This document shows positions 8,410-22,792 of a DNA stretch of 64,000 nucleotides, one piece after another (the stretch's first letter is position 1; each line of letters starts with the position of its first letter). The notes beneath the pieces were generated by a model that saw only the letters and a list, made by a program, of their open reading frames with translations, was not told the origin of the DNA and did no database searches. The stretch covers positions 124,001-188,000 of the forward strand of contig JAIUME010000008.1 in assembly GCA_022565695.1 (NCBI GenBank), given 5' to 3'. This DNA comes from Alcanivorax sp. GTDB taxonomy: Bacteria > Pseudomonadota > Gammaproteobacteria > Pseudomonadales > Alcanivoracaceae. Made by a program: the position numbers and the translations under genes.

Positions 8410-9231
8410 TCAGCGACCGCCTCGGGGCCCATATTCCGGCGCCTCGTTCTTCAATGCGGCCTGCATGGCCTTGCGCTGATTCTTGCCCATCATCAGGCGC
8501 ATTTGCAGGCGGCGTTCGTTGCGGAAGGCAGTGCGTTCGGAGGCCACCCAGTTGCGCTGGAACAGGAGCTTGGTCGCCGCCAGGGCGTCAGGCGATCTGC
8601 TGGCCAGTTGTGTGGCGAGTTGCTGCGCCTCCACCAGTGGCGTATCACTGAGGCCGGTCACCAGGTTCAGCTGCTTCGCCTCCTGTCCGTCGAAAATGCG
8701 GCCGGTCATGGCAAGTTCCTTGGCCACATCCAGAGGCACCAGTTCACGCAGGCTGACCGTGCCACTCATGTCCGGGATCAGGCCCCATTTGATTTCCATC
8801 ACGGAAAACTGGCAGTCCGGGGTGCTGAAACGAAAATCAGCCGCCAGGGCAATCTGCAGGCCGCCGCCGAAGCAGTGTCCTTGGGTGACCGCAATCACCG
8901 GGAGTGGCAGTTCACGCCAGGCCCAGCAGCATTGCTGAAACAGATTGGCCCGGCGAATACCCAGATGGCTGAAGAAACTGCGCAGAATACGGCGCGGCTG
9001 TCGGGTCACTGTGGCGAAATCCAGGCCCGCGCAAAACGACTTGCCTTCCCCCTGAATGATCACCGCGCGCAGGGTCCGGTCCTTGCGCAGATAGCGCGCC
9101 GCATCCATGAGGGCTTCCAGCATGTCCAGATCCAGCGCGTTGTATTTCTTCGGCCGGTTCAGACTGACGTAGGCAATGCCGCCGTCTATACGCAGGGAAA
9201 CCCGTTCGCGAAACTGCATGTCGTCAGCCAT
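8410..9231 (-). CDS. Crotonase/enoyl-CoA hydratase family protein
   Basis: A 273-residue member of the crotonase superfamily, which acts on acyl-CoA thioesters in beta-oxidation and related steps. VSLNRPKKYNALDLDML is the N-terminal CoA-binding strand and loop; GKSFCAGLDF and GHCFGGGLQIALAADFRF form the two oxyanion-hole peptides. The usual catalytic Glu after the second oxyanion motif is not obvious: the segment reads FSVMEIKWGLIPDMSGTVSLREL, with a Glu in MEIKWG and an Asp in PDMSG. The exact reaction (hydratase, isomerase or hydrolase) is therefore left open. It follows gatB by 23 bases with its own GGAG, so it may be cotranscribed with gatCAB. Confidence 0.85.
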   Translation of the reverse strand: MADDMQFRERVSLRIDGGIAYVSLNRPKKYNALDLDMLEALMDAARYLRKDRTLRAVIIQGEGKSFCAGLDFATVTRQPRRILRSFFSHLGIRRANLFQQCCWAWRELPLPVIAVTQGHCFGGGLQIALAADFRFSTPDCQFSVMEIKWGLIPDMSGTVSLRELVPLDVAKELAMTGRIFDGQEAKQLNLVTGLSDTPLVEAQQLATQLASRSPDALAATKLLFQRNWVASERTAFRNERRLQMRLMMGKNQRKAMQAALKNEAPEYGPRGGR

Positions 9232-9254
9232 CTGTGTGTTCTCCGGTGTGCGCG

Positions 9255-10730
9255 TCAGGGCGCGAGTTTTTGCTGCAGCAGGGCGTTGATTTGCTGCGGG
9301 TTGGCCTTGCCCTGGGTCAGCTTCATGGCCTGACCGACAAAGAAGCCGAACATTTTTTTCTGCTTGGCACCTTCGGCGGCCTGATACGCCGCTACCTGCT
9401 CGGCATTGTCAGCGATGATCTGGTCGACAATCTTTTCCAGTTCGCCGGTGTCCGACATCTGTTTCAGACCTTTGGCGGCAATCACCTCGTCCGGGGTGCC
9501 TTCACCCTGCCAACAGGCATCGAGCACCTGCCGGGCAATTTTAGAAGACACGGTGCCGTCCTTGATGCGCAGGATAAGCTGGCCCAGGTTGGCGGCGCTG
9601 ACCGGGCATTGCTGAATACTGATGTCTTCCGCGTTCAGGCGTGCGCTGATGTCGCCGATCACCCAGTTGGCGGCCAGCTTGGCGTCGCCGCTGTGTTGCG
9701 CGGCGGCTTCGAAATACTCCGCCGCAAAACGGTTGCCCGACAGCAGGCCTGCGTCATAGGCGGACAACTGATAGCTGTCGATAAAGCGTGCCTCCCGCGC
9801 GTCCGGCAGTTCCGGCAAGGTGGCGCGCAGCGCCTCGATGTCGGCGTCGGTCACCACCACCGGCAGCAGATCCGGGCAAGGGAAATAACGGTAATCGTTG
9901 GCGTCTTCCTTGCTGCGCATGGAGCGCGACGCCTGGGTGTCACCATTGTACAGGCGCGTCTCCTGAATCACCGTGCCGCCGTCCTCGATCAGCTCGATCT
10001 GGCGGCGCACTTCCTGGCGTATGGCGGCATCCATGAAACGAAAAGAGTTGAGGTTCTTGGTTTCAGTCCGGGTGCCGAGGGTCTCATCGCCTTTCGGGCG
10101 GACCGAAACGTTGACATCGAAGCGCATGGAGCCCTGGGACATTTCCCCGTCACAGATGCCCAGGCTGGTGACGATGCCATGCAGTTTGCGGGCAAACGCA
10201 ACGGCTTCTTCCGGAGAGCGCATGTCGGGCTCTGTGACGATTTCGATCAGCGGTGTGCCGGCGCGGTTGAGGTCGATGCCGCTCATGCCCCGGCCCTGCG
10301 CATCGGCGAAATCTTCATGCAGGGATTTTCCGGCATCTTCTTCCAGATGGGCATGGTGGATGCGCACGACTTTTCGTTCGCCGTTCTCCAGCAGGATGTC
10401 CACTTTCCCCGGGCCGACGATGGGGGCTTCAAGCTGCGTGGTCTGATAGCCCTTCGGCAGATCCGGATAAAAATAATTCTTTCGTTCAAATACCGAGCGT
10501 TTGCAGATGTCGGCATTGACGGCGAGCCCGAACAGGATCGCTTTTTCCACGGCGCCCCTGTTCAGCACGGGCAGGGTGCCCGGCATGGCCAGATCCACCA
10601 GGCTGGCCTGGCTGTTGGGCTCCGCGCCGACCGCCGTGCTGCTGCCGGAAAAGATTTTCGAGGCGGTGGAAAGCTGCACATGAATTTCCAGCCCGATAAC
10701 GGTTTCCCATTCCACTGTTCTTTCCACCAT
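9255..10730 (-). CDS. gatB: Asp-tRNA(Asn)/Glu-tRNA(Gln) amidotransferase subunit B
   Basis: GatB (491 residues) binds the mischarged Glu-tRNA(Gln) or Asp-tRNA(Asn), phosphorylates the acyl group and uses ammonia delivered by GatA to make the amide. The N-terminus carries [13 protein letters not shown], the signature GatB opening; [11 protein letters not shown] and [15 protein letters not shown]-like family blocks follow (here [16 protein letters not shown]), and the C-terminal YqeY-like helical domain ends in [12 protein letters not shown]. Length matches the family. The start ATG overlaps the gatA stop as TAATG, showing translational coupling. Presence of GatCAB implies that this organism makes Gln-tRNA or Asn-tRNA at least partly by the indirect route. 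Confidence 0.98.
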   Translation of the reverse strand: MVERTVEWETVIGLEIHVQLSTASKIFSGSSTAVGAEPNSQASLVDLAMPGTLPVLNRGAVEKAILFGLAVNADICKRSVFERKNYFYPDLPKGYQTTQLEAPIVGPGKVDILLENGERKVVRIHHAHLEEDAGKSLHEDFADAQGRGMSGIDLNRAGTPLIEIVTEPDMRSPEEAVAFARKLHGIVTSLGICDGEMSQGSMRFDVNVSVRPKGDETLGTRTETKNLNSFRFMDAAIRQEVRRQIELIEDGGTVIQETRLYNGDTQASRSMRSKEDANDYRYFPCPDLLPVVVTDADIEALRATLPELPDAREARFIDSYQLSAYDAGLLSGNRFAAEYFEAAAQHSGDAKLAANWVIGDISARLNAEDISIQQCPVSAANLGQLILRIKDGTVSSKIARQVLDACWQGEGTPDEVIAAKGLKQMSDTGELEKIVDQIIADNAEQVAAYQAAEGAKQKKMFGFFVGQAMKLTQGKANPQQINALLQQKLAP

Positions 10731-12208
10731 TACGCGTCTCCTTTCGCAGTTGCTGTCTCGCCGAAAGAGGGCGCTTGTCGATGCCAGTCTGTGGCCTGCT
10801 GAAAGCGATGCGCCACATTGAGAATCTGTGCTTCGCGGAAATAGTTACCGATCACCTGAATGCCCATCGGCAGACCATCAATCATGCCCGCAGGCATGGA
10901 CAGCGCGGGCAGGCCCGCAAGGTTGACAGCAATGGTGAACACATCGGCCATGTACATGGTCACGGGGTCGTCATTTTTTGCGCCGAGCGCGAAGGCCTGC
11001 TCGGGGGAGGTTGGCCCCATGATCACATCGACATTTTCGAAGGCAGCAGCAAAGTCATTGCTGATCAGACGGCGCACTTTCTGCGCACGCAGATAGTAGG
11101 CGTCGTAATACCCGTGGGACAACGCATAGGTGCCGACCAGGATGCGGCGTTTCACTTCAGCGCCGAAGCCTTCCGAGCGGGAGCGCTTGTACATGTCTTC
11201 CAGATCAGCGGGGTCTTCGCAGCGATAGCCGTACCGCACACCATCGAAACGGGACAGGTTGGAGGAGGCTTCCGCCGGGGCGATGACATAATAGGCCGGC
11301 ACGGACAGATCAACACTGGGCAGGCGCATGGAGACCAGGATGGCGCCCTGCTTCTCCAGCTCGGCCAGGGCGGCGCGGGTTGTGCTGGCGATACGATCGT
11401 CCAGTGTCGCCGGGAAAAACTCTTCCGGCACGCCGATGCGCAGGCCTTTCAAAGGCTGGTCGAGTGTCGCGCTGTAGTTGTCCACGGCCTGGTTGACGCT
11501 GGTGGAGTCGCGCGGGTCATGGCCGGACATGGCCTGCAGCAGCAGGGCGCAATCTGCGGCGCTCCGTGCCATGGGGCCTGCCTGGTCCAGGCTGGAGGCA
11601 AAGGCGATCATGCCCCAGCGCGAGACGCGTCCATAAGTGGGCTTGAGGCCGGTAATGCCGGTCAGCGCTGCGGGCTGGCGAATCGAACCGCCGGTATCGG
11701 TGCCGGTGGCCGCCGGGACCAGCCGGGCCGCCACGGCAGCGGCGGAGCCGCCGGAGGAGCCGCCGGGGACGCGGTCGGTATCCCAGGGATTCCTGACCGG
11801 GCCATACCAGCTGGTTTCGTTGGATGAGCCCATGGCGAACTCGTCCATATTGGTCTTGCCCAGCATCACGGCGCCGGCGGCCTGCAGCCGTTCCACCACG
11901 GTGGCGTCATAGGGCGAGATGAAGTTGTCGAGCATCCGGGAACCACAGCTGGTACGCACGCCACGGGTGCAGAAGATGTCCTTGTGCGCCAGGGGCAGGC
12001 CGTTGAGCGCGCCGGCCTGTCCGGCAGCGCGGGCCTGGTCTGCCGCATCCGCCTGGGCCAGCGCCTGCTCCGGGGTGAGCGTGATAAAGCTGTTCAGCGC
12101 GCCATCAAGCGACTGAATTCTATTGAGAAAATGCTCAGTCAGCTCGCGGGCTGAAAAGTCGCCAGCCGCCAGGCCAGCTTGCAGTTCTGTCAGGGTTTTA
12201 TCGTGCAT
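10730..12208 (-). CDS. gatA: Asp-tRNA(Asn)/Glu-tRNA(Gln) amidotransferase subunit A
   Basis: GatA (492 residues) is the amidase-signature glutaminase that frees ammonia for GatB. The catalytic Lys is in [10 protein letters not shown] (about residue 79). The cis-Ser and nucleophile Ser are in the glycine- and serine-rich segment [18 protein letters not shown] and in [15 protein letters not shown], the amidase signature. The C-terminus contains [22 protein letters not shown], also typical. It is the middle gene of gatC-gatA-gatB: gatC ends 53 bases upstream and gatB overlaps downstream. Confidence 0.98.
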   Translation of the reverse strand: MHDKTLTELQAGLAAGDFSARELTEHFLNRIQSLDGALNSFITLTPEQALAQADAADQARAAGQAGALNGLPLAHKDIFCTRGVRTSCGSRMLDNFISPYDATVVERLQAAGAVMLGKTNMDEFAMGSSNETSWYGPVRNPWDTDRVPGGSSGGSAAAVAARLVPAATGTDTGGSIRQPAALTGITGLKPTYGRVSRWGMIAFASSLDQAGPMARSAADCALLLQAMSGHDPRDSTSVNQAVDNYSATLDQPLKGLRIGVPEEFFPATLDDRIASTTRAALAELEKQGAILVSMRLPSVDLSVPAYYVIAPAEASSNLSRFDGVRYGYRCEDPADLEDMYKRSRSEGFGAEVKRRILVGTYALSHGYYDAYYLRAQKVRRLISNDFAAAFENVDVIMGPTSPEQAFALGAKNDDPVTMYMADVFTIAVNLAGLPALSMPAGMIDGLPMGIQVIGNYFREAQILNVAHRFQQATDWHRQAPSFGETATAKGDA

Positions 12209-12261
12209 GCGTGTATCCGGCGCTTGTGGTCGGGCCCGGGCAGGTGCCGGGGCAGGCTTTA

Positions 12262-12549
12262 CTACTCAATCACCCGTGGGACCAGATAGCAGCCGCCTTC
12301 ATTGGCGGGTGCCAGGGCCTGTACCTGATCGCGGATGTCATGCTCGGTGACGGCGTCGGGGCGCAGGGGTTGTGAGGCGTCCAGCGGGTGGGCGAGCGGC
12401 GCCACGGCGTCGACATCGGCCTCCTGAAGGCGGTCTACCATGCCGAGAATGCTGTTGAGGCGGTCAGTCAGGGCAGCGCTGTCTGCGGCGTCCAGATGCA
12501 GCCTTGCCAGATGAGCCACCCCTGCCAGTGCCTGCGGGTCGAGGGCCAT
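12262..12549 (-). CDS. gatC: Asp-tRNA(Asn)/Glu-tRNA(Gln) amidotransferase subunit C
   Basis: A 95-residue small subunit that wraps around GatA and stabilises the heterotrimer. The helical opening ([10 protein letters not shown]...) and the motif [21 protein letters not shown] are characteristic; the C-terminus [11 protein letters not shown] matches the usual YFxVPKVIE ending. ATG 12549 is chosen over an upstream frame opening at 12585 because GGAG sits six to seven bases before it and the length then matches the family. First gene of gatCAB, divergent from mreB. Confidence 0.97.
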   Translation of the reverse strand: MALDPQALAGVAHLARLHLDAADSAALTDRLNSILGMVDRLQEADVDAVAPLAHPLDASQPLRPDAVTEHDIRDQVQALAPANEGGCYLVPRVIE

Positions 12550-12637
12550 GTGCGTCTCCAGGGCCAGAGGAAAGAGAAGCCGCAAAAACTACCACAACAG
12601 GCCCTCTCGGGGCCATATATAGCGCGGCATCTGCGCC

Positions 12638-13847
<1,210 letters not shown>

Positions 13848-13872
13848 TCTGCAAGGGTAAATGAGGTAAACC

Positions 13873-14724
13873 ATTAAAGGTCTGTTTGCAGACACACCCA
13901 ACCCCGGTTACCGGCTGGTTCTTGCGCTGGTGCTTGGTGCTGCCCTGATGTTGCTGGATCAACGCAGTGAGCATGTCCAGCCACTGCGTTTCGCCATCGG
14001 TTATCTGACTGCCCCGGTGCATTACCTGGCCCATGTGCCCTCAGCAATGGGGGAATGGGCATCCAGCCAGGCAGTGTCGCGGGCCGACCTCCAGTCTGAA
14101 AAAAATCATCTCGAACGCCAGATCATGATCCTGCAACAGCGGGTTCAGCGCCTTGCTGTGCTGGAGGCCGAGAACGTGCGTTTGCGCGAACTCCTCAACT
14201 CGTCTGCCGAGCTGGATGCCAGGGTGCTTGCTGCAGAAATCATCGGCATCGAACCGGACCCAAGCCGGCAGGAATTCGTCATCAACAAGGGCGGGCACGC
14301 CGGTGTGTATCGCGGCCAGGCGGTGCTGGATGCGGGCGGGCTGCTGGGGCAGGTGGTGGACATCGGGCCGCTCACTGCGCGTGTGCTGTTGATTACCGAT
14401 GCCAGTCATGCCCTGTCGGTGCAGGTGAATCGTAATGGTGTGCGCGCCATTCTGGCCGGCATCGGTCAGCCGGATCGCGTCCGGCTGCTGTTTGTGCCGG
14501 ATACCGCGGACATCATCGAAGGCGACTTGCTGGTGAGTACCGGTCTGGATCAGCGTTTCCCGCGCGGCTATCCCGTGGCAGAGGTGATTCGCGTGGCCCA
14601 CGATCCCGGTGCGCCGTTTGCGATTGTCGAAGCCCGCCCCACCGCCAATATTGATCGTGCCAGCCATGTGTTGCTGGTTGAGCGTACCGCGCCCCGGCGT
14701 GAACGCGAAGGAGGCACGCAATGA
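13873..14724 (+). CDS. mreC: Rod shape-determining protein MreC, apparent ATT start
   Basis: Single-pass inner-membrane protein with a periplasmic coiled coil and beta domain; it activates the RodA-PBP2 elongasome. From ATT the protein has 283 residues: I-K-G-L-F basic opening, membrane helix (RLVLALVLGAALMLLD), a heptad-like coil around residues 70-115 (LERQIMILQQRVQRLAVLEAEN) and the beta domain with SRQEFVINKGGHAGV. An in-frame TAA at 13867 excludes any earlier start. GAGG at 13863-13866 stands six bases before ATT, ideal spacing. The first later standard start, GTG 13930, would delete the conserved opening and half the membrane helix. A sequencing error (ATG to ATT) cannot be excluded. 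Confidence 0.93.
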   Translation: MKGLFADTPNPGYRLVLALVLGAALMLLDQRSEHVQPLRFAIGYLTAPVHYLAHVPSAMGEWASSQAVSRADLQSEKNHLERQIMILQQRVQRLAVLEAENVRLRELLNSSAELDARVLAAEIIGIEPDPSRQEFVINKGGHAGVYRGQAVLDAGGLLGQVVDIGPLTARVLLITDASHALSVQVNRNGVRAILAGIGQPDRVRLLFVPDTADIIEGDLLVSTGLDQRFPRGYPVAEVIRVAHDPGAPFAIVEARPTANIDRASHVLLVERTAPRREREGGTQ

Positions 14725-15212
14725 GAGAGCGTGAGTCGCGCGGCACGCCTGCCGTGATCGCAACGTTTTTTCTTGCGGCGGTGTTGACCGTGCTGCCGTT
14801 GCCGGAAGCGGCATCCCTCGGTCGTCCGGAATGGATTTCCATGGTGCTGATCTATTGGGTCATCGCGTTGCCGCATCGTGTTGGCGTGCTCTGGGGCTTT
14901 GCCGTTGGTCTGTTCCAGGATGTGTTGACGGGGGCTGTTCTGGGGCAGCATGCCGTGGCACTGGCGCTGGTGGCTTATGTGGCGATTGCCGCCCATAAAC
15001 GCATCCGTGTGTTCCCGCCACTGCAACAATCAGTGGTCATCTTTCTGTTGGTAGGCACCGGCGCGCTGATGTCCTACACGGTGCAGAATGCTGTAGGGCG
15101 CGTGTTGGTTCCCCCGGTGTGGGTGTTGTTGCCGGCGCTGGTGTCCGCATTGCTCTGGCGCCCCGCGTTCAGTGTGTTGCGCTGGGTTCGCCGTCGCTTT
15201 CTGGTGCGATGA
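14721..15212 (+). CDS. mreD: Rod shape-determining protein MreD
   Basis: Small polytopic membrane protein (163 residues) of the elongasome that acts with MreC. Five hydrophobic segments are visible, starting with TFFLAAVLTVLPLPEA and including the family motif GFAVGLFQDVLTGAVLGQHA. Its ATG overlaps the mreC stop (ATGA), and its own stop overlaps the start of maf, so the three are translationally coupled. Confidence 0.96.
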   Translation: MRERESRGTPAVIATFFLAAVLTVLPLPEAASLGRPEWISMVLIYWVIALPHRVGVLWGFAVGLFQDVLTGAVLGQHAVALALVAYVAIAAHKRIRVFPPLQQSVVIFLLVGTGALMSYTVQNAVGRVLVPPVWVLLPALVSALLWRPAFSVLRWVRRRFLVR

Positions 15213-15832
15213 TGGCGGTGCCATCCCTTTACTCTCCTTCATTGTACCTGGCCTCAGCGTCCCCCCGTCGTGCGCAATTGCTGCACCAGATTGGTGTGCC
15301 GCATACCGTGCTGGCGTTCCCCGGTATTGATGAAACCCCGCGCAGTGATGAATCGCCTGCCCTGTATGTGCAGCGCATGGCGCAGGAAAAAGCTTGCGCC
15401 GGCTACGCGATGCTGACACCGCAGCAGGTTGCTGGTGCGGTGGTGCTGGGCGCCGATACCGCCGTGGTGCTGGGTGATATCATCATGGGCAAACCTGCGG
15501 ATGATGATGACGCCGTCGCCATGCTGACGCAGCTGTCCGGGGCCACACACCAGGTACTGTCTGCCGTGTGTCTGCACGACGGCAATACCCCTGTGGTGCA
15601 GTTGTCCACCACGCAGGTGCAGTTTCGCACGCTGGGGCGGGCCGAAATTGATGCTTATGTGGCCTCCGGTGAACCCCGTGGCAAGGCCGGTGCCTATGCC
15701 ATTCAGGGCTTCGGTGCCGTGCTGGTCGCGAATTTGCATGGCAGTTACAGTGGTGTGGTGGGGCTGCCCCTGACGGAAACCCGGCAACTGCTGAATGAGG
15801 CCGGCATCACCGTATGGCGGGCGCACGCATGA
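15209..15832 (+). CDS. maf: Maf family nucleotide pyrophosphatase, YhdE type
   Basis: Maf/HAM1-related pyrophosphatase of 207 residues. The YhdE subgroup hydrolyses dTTP, UTP and modified pyrimidine nucleotides to monophosphates and is linked to control of division. Family motifs: LASASPRRAQLL at the N-terminus, VLGADTAVVL in the centre, LSGATHQVLSAV, ASGEPRGKAGAYAIQG and GSYSGVVGLPL at the C-terminus, all in the usual order. Two adjacent ATG codons (15209 and 15212) are possible; both overlap the mreD stop. Confidence 0.95.
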   Translation: MMAVPSLYSPSLYLASASPRRAQLLHQIGVPHTVLAFPGIDETPRSDESPALYVQRMAQEKACAGYAMLTPQQVAGAVVLGADTAVVLGDIIMGKPADDDDAVAMLTQLSGATHQVLSAVCLHDGNTPVVQLSTTQVQFRTLGRAEIDAYVASGEPRGKAGAYAIQGFGAVLVANLHGSYSGVVGLPLTETRQLLNEAGITVWRAHA

Positions 15833-15838
15833 CGCTTC

Positions 15839-15868
15839 TGTACATGCCCGCCCTGTGCATGCCCGCGC
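15839..15868. repeat. 15-bp imperfect tandem duplication
   Basis: TGTACATGCCCGCCC and TGTGCATGCCCGCGC lie head to tail (13 of 15 bases match) just after maf. This 102-bp spacer is where rng sits in the order I recall from Pseudomonas and E. coli; no rng remnant is recognisable in it. Confidence 0.85.
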
Positions 15869-15934
15869 TGGCCTGCAAGGCTGGCTTATGGCGGGCCGCC
15901 TGGTCCGTCGCACGCCGTTCCTGAGGAGCACACA

Positions 15935-19977
<4,043 letters not shown>

Positions 19978-19978
<1 letters not shown>

Positions 19979-20835
19979 TGCGTATTGCAGCAGTTCAGTT
20001 GTGTGCCAGTGATGATGTTGCCGCCAATCTGGCTCAGGCCGCCGCATTGATCGCCGAGGCGGCGGAGGCCGGCGCCAGCCTGGTGGTATTGCCCGAGAAT
20101 TTTGCCTGTTACGGTGGTGCTTACCGGTCGCTGGCCACGGAGCAGGGTGCCGGGCTGCAGCAGTGGCTTGCGCAGCAGGCCCTTGATCAGGGGGTCTGGT
20201 TGCTGGGTGGCACCATACCGCTGGCAACACGCCCGGATGGCGAAGCAGTGCCGACGCCCCGGGTGCGTACAGTCTCGCTGTTACACATGCCGAACGGGCA
20301 ACTGGCGGCGCGCTATGACAAACTGCACCTGTTCGATGCGAATGTGCCGGACGCTCAGGGCGTGTACCGTGAATCCGACGTGTTCGAGCCGGGGGATCGC
20401 CTGGTGACGGCGCCCGTCGACGGCATCGTGATGGGCATGGCGGTATGCTACGACCTGCGCTTTGCCAGCCTGGCGCGGGCGTTGGCGGATCGCGGCGCGC
20501 ACCTGCTGGTCTACCCCAGCGCCTTCACGGCGGTGACCGGCGCCGCACACTGGGAAATACTGCTGCGTGCGCGGGCCATCGAGAGCGGCTGCTATGTGCT
20601 CGGCGTCAATCAATGCGGCCAGCACAGCCCGCGGCGCGCAAGTCATGGCCATAGCATGCTGATTGATCCCTGGGGCGAAGTGGTGGCAGCGCTCGCCGAG
20701 GTCCCGGGTGTACTCTGCGCAGACATTGATTCCACGCGGGTGCAGGAAATCCGGCAACGTCTGCCGGTACACCTGCACCAGCGTCTTCTGACAAGGCTTC
20801 CTGATGACATCCGTGACGACACCTGCAATGACTGA
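19978..20835 (+). CDS. Nitrilase-superfamily carbon-nitrogen hydrolase
   Basis: A 285-residue amidase of the Nit/omega-amidase branch. The Glu-Lys-Cys triad is visible: Glu in [11 protein letters not shown] (about residue 41), Lys in YDKLHLFD (about 111), Cys in MAVCYDLRF (about 157). Related proteins next to tldD in other gammaproteobacteria are annotated as Nit1-like deaminated-glutathione amidases, a metabolite-repair role; this is family inference. It sits between yhdP and tldD with overlapping reading frames on both sides. Confidence 0.92.
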
Positions 20836-22267
20836 TTCACTCGCCATGGCGGAGTCCATCCTGCTGACGCCAGCCGGGCTCACCAGCACAGGGCTGGGCG
20901 GGCTGCTGGATGCCGCGCTGGCGCCCGGCGTGGACTATGCCGATCTGTATTTCCAGCACAGCCGCCACGAGGGCTGGGTGCTGGAGGACGGTGTGGTACG
21001 TGACGCCAGCTACAATCTCGAGCGTGGCACCGGTGTGCGGGTGGTCAGTGGTGAGCGCACCGGGTTTGCCTACAGCGATGAAATCGCTGTGCCGGCACTG
21101 ACCCAGGCCACCCGCGCCGCCCGTGCCATTGTGCGGCAGGGCAGTCAGGGCACGGCACCGGCGCTGCGTGCCGTGTCGCAGCCGGTGTTGTACGAGGCGT
21201 TTGATCCGCTGGCGACCTGGGCCGCGCCGCGCAAGGTGGCGCTGCTGGAGAAGCTGGACAAGCTGGCCCGCAGCCTGGATTCCGCGGTATCGGAAGTCAC
21301 GGTGTCCCTGAATGCGGTGCATGATGTGATTCTGGTCGCGGCAACGGATGGCACGCTGGCGGCGGATGTGCGGCCGTTGGTGCGGCTGAGTATTTCCGTC
21401 ATCGCCGAGCGGCATGGTCGCCGTGAGCGTGGCAGTGCCGGTGGCGGCGGTCGGGTCAGCTATGACTGGCTGGAGGCAGAAGGCCGTGCGGAGCACTGGA
21501 CCCGCGAGGCGGTGCGTCAGGCGCTGGTCAATCTGGAAGCGCAGCCGGCACCCGCTGGCACCATGCCGGTGGTACTCGGCCCGGGGTGGCCTGGCGTGCT
21601 GCTGCACGAGGCCGTGGGGCATGGCCTGGAAGGGGATTTCAATCGCAAGGGCACCTCCATGTTTGCCCGGCGCATGGGCGAGCAGGTGGCGTCGCCACTG
21701 TGCACCGTAGTGGACGACGGGACACTGCCCGGCCGACGCGGTTCGCTGAATGTGGATGACGAAGGCACGCCGACCCACTGCACGACGCTGATCGAGAAAG
21801 GACGCCTGGTGGGCTTCATGCAGGACAAGCTCAATGCCCGCCTCAGCGGCCAGGCGCTGACCGGCAACGGACGGCGTGAATCCTATGCCCACCTGCCGAT
21901 GCCGCGCATGACCAATACCTATATGCTGCCGGGCGAGCATGATCCGGCAGAAATCGTGGCCTCCCTGGAACGCGGCATCTATGCGGTGAATTTCGGTGGC
22001 GGGCAAGTCGATATCACCTCCGGTCGCTTCGTGTTTTCCACCAGCGAGGCTTATCTGGTGGAGAAAGGCAAGATCGTGGCGCCGGTGCGTGGTGCCACGC
22101 TGATCGGCAGTGGTGCAGAAGTGATGCAGCAGATATCCATGGTGGGCAACGATCTGGCGCTGGATTCCGGGATCGGTGTCTGTGGCAAAGAGGGCCAGTC
22201 GGTGCCGGTCGGTGTTGGCCAGCCCACGTTGCGCGTTGATGCACTGACGGTGGGCGGCACTGCCTGA
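20804..22267 (+). CDS. tldD: Metalloprotease TldD
   Basis: 487-residue zinc protease subunit that pairs with TldE (PmbA) to unfold and degrade or mature small peptides, such as microcin B17 and the CcdA antidote. The zinc site is [18 protein letters not shown] (about residues 268-285). The C-terminal core carries [21 protein letters not shown] and ATLIGSG, both typical. The start at 20804 overlaps the nitrilase gene by 32 bases; ATG 20828 and ATG 20846 are possible shorter starts. Its partner pmbA lies 1.1 kb downstream on the same strand, beyond darP. Confidence 0.96.
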   Translation: MTSVTTPAMTDSLAMAESILLTPAGLTSTGLGGLLDAALAPGVDYADLYFQHSRHEGWVLEDGVVRDASYNLERGTGVRVVSGERTGFAYSDEIAVPALTQATRAARAIVRQGSQGTAPALRAVSQPVLYEAFDPLATWAAPRKVALLEKLDKLARSLDSAVSEVTVSLNAVHDVILVAATDGTLAADVRPLVRLSISVIAERHGRRERGSAGGGGRVSYDWLEAEGRAEHWTREAVRQALVNLEAQPAPAGTMPVVLGPGWPGVLLHEAVGHGLEGDFNRKGTSMFARRMGEQVASPLCTVVDDGTLPGRRGSLNVDDEGTPTHCTTLIEKGRLVGFMQDKLNARLSGQALTGNGRRESYAHLPMPRMTNTYMLPGEHDPAEIVASLERGIYAVNFGGGQVDITSGRFVFSTSEAYLVEKGKIVAPVRGATLIGSGAEVMQQISMVGNDLALDSGIGVCGKEGQSVPVGVGQPTLRVDALTVGGTA

Positions 22268-22311
22268 ATGGTCTGATGGCAGTGTCCGAGTTGAAACGGG
22301 GAATCGCTGAT

Positions 22312-22773
22312 ATGTCCAATGTGGCGGAAGTGTTGGCCAGAATGCGTTTGTTCGACGGCATGGTTGCAGAAGATCTGCAACAGGTCGCCAAGCTGGTATT
22401 CGTGAATCGTTTCAGCACCGGCGATGTGGTCTGTCGCGAGGGCGACCACAGCGATTTCATGTGTTTTGTGGTGCGTGGCCGGCTGGATATCATCAAGCGC
22501 GGGCAGGATGACAAGGATGTGGTGATCGCCCACCTGCACGCCGGCGACTCGCTGGGCGAAATGTCGCTGATCGACCATGAACCGCGTTCTGCATCGGCGC
22601 TGGCGAGCGAGGAGAGCACGGTGATCGTGCTCACGCGCAAGGGATTCGAACAGCTGCGCAAACGCTCGCCGCAGGCGGCCCACGTGATCCTGATGAATAT
22701 TGCCCGACTGCTCAGTGGCAACCTGCGCCGCACCTCAGCACAGCTGGCGCAGTACATGTTGCCTCTGAACTGA
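22312..22773 (+). CDS. Single-domain cyclic nucleotide-binding protein
   Basis: About 153 residues, almost entirely one CRP-like cNMP beta-roll: FVNRFSTGDVVCREGDHSDFMCFVVRGRLDII, then HAGDSLGEMSLIDHEPRSASALA. The cassette GEMSL-x5-PRSA is close to the classical cNMP-binding consensus, including the Glu and Arg that bind the cyclic phosphate, so ligand binding is likely. No DNA-binding domain follows; the C-terminal helix (HVILMNIARLLSGNLRRT) resembles the CRP dimer helix. Start 22312 is chosen because GGGGA lies nine bases upstream; ATG 22276 would add twelve residues and has no Shine-Dalgarno. Confidence 0.8.
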   Translation: MSNVAEVLARMRLFDGMVAEDLQQVAKLVFVNRFSTGDVVCREGDHSDFMCFVVRGRLDIIKRGQDDKDVVIAHLHAGDSLGEMSLIDHEPRSASALASEESTVIVLTRKGFEQLRKRSPQAAHVILMNIARLLSGNLRRTSAQLAQYMLPLN

Positions 22774-22792
22774 CACCGTTGAATAACCGGTT

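Noticed and set aside
13861-13869. Three-codon frame ATG-AGG-TAA before mreC as a leader peptide
   Set aside because: Too short to be supported; its bases overlap the Shine-Dalgarno region of mreC.
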